Assembly: GCA_023427575.1 (NCBI GenBank)
Contig: JAEZAY010000044.1
Span: 1-10,746, forward strand
Source: Bacteroidota bacterium
GTDB taxonomy: Bacteria; Bacteroidota; Bacteroidia; Chitinophagales; Chitinophagaceae
DNA length: 10,746 nt
Reading direction: 5' to 3'
The notes beneath the pieces are model-generated. The model saw nothing but the letters and a program-made list of their open reading frames with translations. It was not told where the DNA came from and made no database searches. The position numbers and the translations under genes were made by a program. This document shows, in pieces, positions 7,376 through 10,746 of this stretch. Within the stretch, counting starts at the first letter, position 1, and every line of letters begins with the position of its first letter.

Positions 7376-8127
7376 TGAATTTCAGGAATAAGACATTTGT
7401 AATTACAGGAGGAAACAGAGGCATCGGGGCGGCCTGTACAAAAGCCCTTTTAGAAGCGGGCGCCCGTGTCGCGGTATTTGATCTGGATCCGGAAGGTACC
7501 GCTATGGAAAATCTGTCATACTATCAATGTGATGTTTCCAATAGCATGCAGGTGCAAAAAGCGATGCAGGCGGTGGCCAATGAATCAGGATCTATTTACG
7601 GCCTGATCAACAATGCCGGCATTCAACGCTACGGCACTGTTGCCGACACCGATGAGGCCGACTGGGACCTTGTTATGAACGTGAACCTTAAAAGTTATTT
7701 TCTATGTTCCAAATATGCGGTTCCGCAGATGCTGAAAAATGAAAAAGGGGTTATTATTAATATTTCCAGTGTGCAGGCTTTCGTAACGCAGGATAAAGTG
7801 GCCGCATATGCTACTGCCAAAACGGCTATCCTCGGACTTACCCGGAGCATTGCCATCGATTTTGCGCCCAGGATCCGCTGTGTGGCTGTTTGTCCGGGCA
7901 CCATCGATACGCCCATGCTCCGCGATTCAATTGCTTTATCACCCGACCCGGATGCCGTAATGCAGGAATGCGTAGATATGCACCTGGCCAACCGGATCGG
8001 AAATCCCGAAGAAGTGGCCGCACTGGTCAAATTTCTCTGCAGCGATGAAGCTTCATTTATCACCGGTGAAACCATTCGGGTAGATGGTGGTTTGGGAATT
8101 AAAATTCAGGGCAGCAAAAAAGACTAA
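7372..8127 (+). CDS. SDR-family oxidoreductase, probable sugar dehydrogenase
   Basis: This is a classical short-chain dehydrogenase/reductase of 251 residues, cytoplasmic. It has the nucleotide-binding motif TGGNRGIG (12-19); D37 at the end of the second strand (AVFDLD), which favours NAD over NADP; CDV (53-55) near the adenine ring; NNAG (80-83); and the catalytic set N105, S133, Y146 and K150 (YATAK). PGTIDTPM (175-182) and the C-terminal ITGETIRVDGG (230-240) are also typical. The family includes fucose, rhamnose, arabinose, xylose and glucose 1-dehydrogenases as well as many other reductases. Because a mutarotase-like gene precedes it and a dehydratase and a lactonase follow, oxidation of an aldose at C1 to its lactone is the best inference. 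The start overlaps the previous stop as ATGA; a second ATG follows directly at 7375, and either would give the same fold. Confidence 0.9.
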   Translation: MMNFRNKTFVITGGNRGIGAACTKALLEAGARVAVFDLDPEGTAMENLSYYQCDVSNSMQVQKAMQAVANESGSIYGLINNAGIQRYGTVADTDEADWDLVMNVNLKSYFLCSKYAVPQMLKNEKGVIINISSVQAFVTQDKVAAYATAKTAILGLTRSIAIDFAPRIRCVAVCPGTIDTPMLRDSIALSPDPDAVMQECVDMHLANRIGNPEEVAALVKFLCSDEASFITGETIRVDGGLGIKIQGSKKD

Positions 8128-8130
8128 CAT

Positions 8131-9357
8131 ATGCGTATAACCGATATTAAAGCTACCACGGTGGCGGTTCCTCTCGAAGCGCCGATCCGGCATGCCAATG
8201 GCGCGCATTGGGGGCGTTTTATCAGAACCATTGTAGAAGTGGAAACCGATGAAGGAATAACCGGGCTTGGCGAAATGGGAGGAGGCGGCGAATCGGCAGA
8301 AGCCGCATTTAAAGGACTGAAGCCCTATCTGCTTGGCCATGATCCCATGCATCTTGAAGCCCTGTACTGGAAAATTTGCAATCCCACCGCTTCATTATAC
8401 AACAATCGTACGCAGTTACATGCGGCTATTGAGTTTGCATGCATCGACATTATTGGAAAAAAGCTGGGAATTCGGGCCTGCGATCTGCTGGGCGGTCCCA
8501 TGCGGGAAGAAGTTCCTTTTGCCTCCTATCTTTTTTTCCGGTACCCTGATGCAAACAATGCAGGAAAGGGGGGCGAGGGAACGGTGGAAGAAATGGTGAA
8601 TCATGCCAAACAACTGGTAAGAGAGCACGGCTTTACTACCCATAAACTGAAAGCCGGAGTGTTTGCCCCGGATCATGAGATCGAAGTGTTTAGAGCCATA
8701 TCGGAAACATTCCCTGATCATAAAGTAAGGATTGATCCAAATGCAGTCTGGACGGTGGAAGAAGCCATCCGGATCGGCCAGTCTATCGAAGATCTTCCCA
8801 ATGATTATTTTGAAGATCCCACCTATGGCCTGGAAGGAATGCGCCGTGTGAAGTCAAGAGTACGGATCCCGACCGCCACCAATACCGTGGTTGTCAATTT
8901 TGAACAGCTGGCCTCCTGCATCCGCAACGAATCCATCGATGTTATCTTACTCGACACCACATTCTGGGGCGGTTTACGTCAGGCATGGAAAGGAGGGATT
9001 GTTTGTGAAAAAATGCAGCTCGGTATTGCCGTTCATAGTTCCGGCGAACTGGGAATTCAGCTTGCAACCATGCTTCATCTTGGCGCCGCTTTGCCCAATC
9101 TCAGCTTTGCAGCCGACGCGCATTATCACCATCTCACCGATGATATCATTGAAGGTGGCAAAATGAAATACGTAAATGGAGCCATCGCTGTGCCTCAGGG
9201 TGTGGGTCTTGGAGTAACGCTTAACCACGACAAGCTGAGGCAATACAATGAATACTATCTCGAAACCGGAGGCTATATGTACGACAGAGATCCCCATCGC
9301 GAGGGATGGTTCAGCGTACTGAATGATAACAGGCGCTGGGCTTCTTTAAAAAAATAA
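8131..9357 (+). CDS. Enolase-superfamily acid-sugar dehydratase, glucarate-dehydratase subgroup
   Basis: The 408-residue enzyme has the enolase-superfamily layout: an N-terminal capping domain (about 1-125) and a beta/alpha barrel (about 130-370). Key residues are visible: K172 and K174 in HKLKAG (the KxK base), metal ligands D202 (RIDPNAVW), E228 (YFEDPT) and N251 (TATNT), and the D275-H302 pair (LLDTTFW and AVHSSGE). Use of Asn as third ligand and the 'PTATN' and 'LD..FW' contexts match glucarate dehydratases rather than mandelate racemase or mannonate dehydratases. The N-terminal NGAH (23-26) and [10 protein letters not shown] also resemble that subgroup. The reaction would be Mg-dependent loss of water from an aldonate or aldarate to give a 2-keto-3-deoxy acid. 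Neighbouring dehydrogenase and lactonase genes suggest an aldonate rather than glucarate. It follows the SDR stop after 3 bases. The subgroup call is good; substrate is unknown. Confidence 0.88.
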   Translation: MRITDIKATTVAVPLEAPIRHANGAHWGRFIRTIVEVETDEGITGLGEMGGGGESAEAAFKGLKPYLLGHDPMHLEALYWKICNPTASLYNNRTQLHAAIEFACIDIIGKKLGIRACDLLGGPMREEVPFASYLFFRYPDANNAGKGGEGTVEEMVNHAKQLVREHGFTTHKLKAGVFAPDHEIEVFRAISETFPDHKVRIDPNAVWTVEEAIRIGQSIEDLPNDYFEDPTYGLEGMRRVKSRVRIPTATNTVVVNFEQLASCIRNESIDVILLDTTFWGGLRQAWKGGIVCEKMQLGIAVHSSGELGIQLATMLHLGAALPNLSFAADAHYHHLTDDIIEGGKMKYVNGAIAVPQGVGLGVTLNHDKLRQYNEYYLETGGYMYDRDPHREGWFSVLNDNRRWASLKK

Positions 9358-9358
9358 T

Positions 9359-10198
9359 ATGGCAAGAACAATTAACGAAGTTTCCATTTTCGCCGATGGG
9401 CTGGATCATCCCGAATCAATAGCCATTCATCCCGATCAATCGGTATGGGCGGGTGGGGAAGCCGGCCAGATTTATCGCATTTCAGCCGATGGGAAAGAAA
9501 TCAGCGAAATTGTAAACACCGGCGGATTTGTACTGGGAATCGCGTTTTCGCCCGACCTGAGCTGGCTTGCTATCTGCGACCTGAAGAACAAATGCGTATG
9601 GAAACTTGAATTAAAGTCTAAAACCCTTACGGCACTCCGTACAAACGGTAATGATCAAGCGCTGATTACGCCGAATTTCCCTGTTTTTGATAAGAAAGGT
9701 AATCTCTACGTTTCCGATAGCGGAAATTTCAGGCAGGTAAATGGAAGGATCTGGAAATTTACGCCAGACGGAATGGGATCGGTATGGCACCCAGGCCCTT
9801 TTTCATTCGCCAATGGTATGGCCCTGAATGCAGCCCGGGATCAGTTACTGGTGGTTTGCACCTGGTTGCCCGGCGTTGAACAGGTTGAAATTGATACTGA
9901 TGGAAATCCGGGAGAACGAAAAATACTGGTCCATATCCCCGAAACCTGTCCCGATGGTATAGCCATCGATCAGAAGGGCCGGGTATATATTTCATGCTAT
10001 GCGCCCAATACCATCTTTTCCTTCGATCTGAACGATGGCTTAACTACGGTTGTTCATGACTGGGAGTCGCACACCATTTGCAACCCGACCAATATTGCAT
10101 TCGGCGGTCATAACAGGCAGCAATTGTATATCGCAAATCTGGGGCGATGGCATATTTCCACCATGGAAATGGAAGTTCCAGGCCTGCCTCTTTTTTAA
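9359..10198 (+). CDS. SMP-30/gluconolactonase/LRE family protein, probable aldonolactonase
   Basis: This 279-residue protein is a six-bladed beta-propeller of the SMP-30/gluconolactonase family. The metal-site residues known for the family can be placed at E19 (DHPES), N152 (FANGMAL) and D199 (CPDGIAI), with N106 (TPNFPVFD) in the position that binds substrate or metal. Blade-type repeats such as FDKKGNLYVSDSG (110-122) and IDQKGRVYISCY (203-214) are clear. There is no signal peptide, so it is probably cytoplasmic. It would hydrolyse the sugar lactone made by a dehydrogenase to the free aldonate, which is the expected substrate of the dehydratase encoded 1 base upstream. Length is normal. Some members act on other lactones or organophosphates, so the assignment rests partly on context. 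Confidence 0.88.
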   Translation: MARTINEVSIFADGLDHPESIAIHPDQSVWAGGEAGQIYRISADGKEISEIVNTGGFVLGIAFSPDLSWLAICDLKNKCVWKLELKSKTLTALRTNGNDQALITPNFPVFDKKGNLYVSDSGNFRQVNGRIWKFTPDGMGSVWHPGPFSFANGMALNAARDQLLVVCTWLPGVEQVEIDTDGNPGERKILVHIPETCPDGIAIDQKGRVYISCYAPNTIFSFDLNDGLTTVVHDWESHTICNPTNIAFGGHNRQQLYIANLGRWHISTMEMEVPGLPLF

Positions 10199-10214
10199 TC
10201 CTAACAAATTCCCG

Positions 10215-10746
10215 ATGATTACCAGAACATTTTTATTAACGGCCATATTTTTAATTGGAAATACTTTTAATTCCATGGCCGGTCCGGGCAATATTGCGCC
10301 CCAGGCAAAAGTGACTACATCTTCAGATCGCAATGATCAATTCAACGGATTAAAGGCGGTTGACGGATTGATTGGAATAGATGGTTTCGGCGAATGGGCC
10401 TGCGAAGGCGTAATAACCGACTGGGGTTATATCCGTTTTCCCTGGATTCAGCTCGACTGGGAAAAACCGGTATCAGTCAATAAAGTCGTATTGTTCGACA
10501 GAGCTTCAAAAAAAGAAAATATTGCCGGGGGAAAATTGTTGTTCAGTGATGGTTCTGTTATTTGGGTGAATCAACTGCCTTCAGATGGCCGTGGCAAGGC
10601 TATTCATTTTTCTTCCAGAACCATTCAATGGGTACGATTTATTGCAACCGATGGTACCGGCCTGGATCTTGGTTTGTCGGAATTCGAGGTTTTTCCTACC
10701 CCTGGCGAAACGGTGGATTTCGTGTCCCGCGTGGATCCATATATTG
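10215..10746 (+). CDS. Secreted discoidin-like protein, probably the N-terminal part of a GH92 glycoside hydrolase (3' end outside window)
   Basis: An open frame runs from the ATG at 10215 through the right edge, giving 177 residues without a stop. A hydrophobic signal peptide (FLLTAIFLIGNTF) ends with probable cleavage after SMA (about residue 22), so the product is exported. Residues about 27-162 look like an F5/8 type C (discoidin, galactose-binding) domain: KAVDGLIG (48-54), GEWAC, IQLDWEKPVSVNKVVLFDR (78-96) and WVRFIATDG (139-147). The segment after this, DFVSRVDPYI (168-177), resembles the 'VDPFI' opening of GH92 alpha-mannosidases, calcium-dependent exo-acting enzymes. The GH92 part is based on only about ten residues and is tentative; another hydrolase could follow. 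It begins 16 bases after the lactonase stop, so it extends the same operon. Confidence 0.65.
   Translation, partial: MITRTFLLTAIFLIGNTFNSMAGPGNIAPQAKVTTSSDRNDQFNGLKAVDGLIGIDGFGEWACEGVITDWGYIRFPWIQLDWEKPVSVNKVVLFDRASKKENIAGGKLLFSDGSVIWVNQLPSDGRGKAIHFSSRTIQWVRFIATDGTGLDLGLSEFEVFPTPGETVDFVSRVDPYI

Overview
The window is one uninterrupted, single-direction gene cluster from a member of the Bacteroidota, probably of the Chitinophagaceae/Sphingobacteriales type. Three things suggest this: lipoprotein signal peptides whose Cys is followed by Lys-Lys-Asp, start codons without recognisable Shine-Dalgarno sequences, and the mix of glycan-processing families at moderate G+C. All ten genes (eight complete internal genes plus two transport/hydrolase-related ends, with one further complete transporter) lie on the + strand: a 5'-truncated gene, nine complete genes and a 3'-truncated gene. 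Gaps are 20 bases or less, and two gene pairs overlap, so this looks like part of one long operon. Its promoter and terminator both lie outside the window. No RNA gene, mobile element, CRISPR array or non-coding stretch over 300 bases is visible.

Layout. 2-205: C-terminal end of a probable class I mannose-6-phosphate-isomerase-like protein. 211-1590: MFS sugar porter of the XylE/GLUT type. 1611-2414: two-domain lipoprotein with a lipocalin-like C-terminal part. 2430-3653 and 5137-6363: two paralogous lipoproteins that look like DUF5005/DUF4185-type beta-propellers. 3640-5127, between them: a secreted SGNH sialate-O-acetylesterase-like esterase. 6365-7375: cytoplasmic aldose-epimerase-fold protein. 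7372-8127: SDR dehydrogenase. 8131-9357: enolase-superfamily acid-sugar dehydratase of the glucarate-dehydratase subgroup. 9359-10198: SMP-30/gluconolactonase-like lactonase. 10215-end: N-terminal part of a secreted protein with a discoidin-like domain that runs into what looks like the start of a GH92 catalytic domain.

How the genes may work together (inference). The exported proteins would deacetylate and cut a decorated glycan or glycoside at the cell surface or in the periplasm. The MFS porter would import the released sugar. The mutarotase-like protein, SDR, lactonase and dehydratase would then convert it without phosphorylation: aldose to aldonolactone, to aldonate, to 2-keto-3-deoxy-aldonate. 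The identity of the sugar cannot be read from sequence. The final aldolase or dehydrogenase step is not in the window, and no SusC/SusD pair or regulator is seen here. The most promising undescribed element is the pair of propeller lipoproteins around the esterase, coupled to this oxidative sugar pathway.
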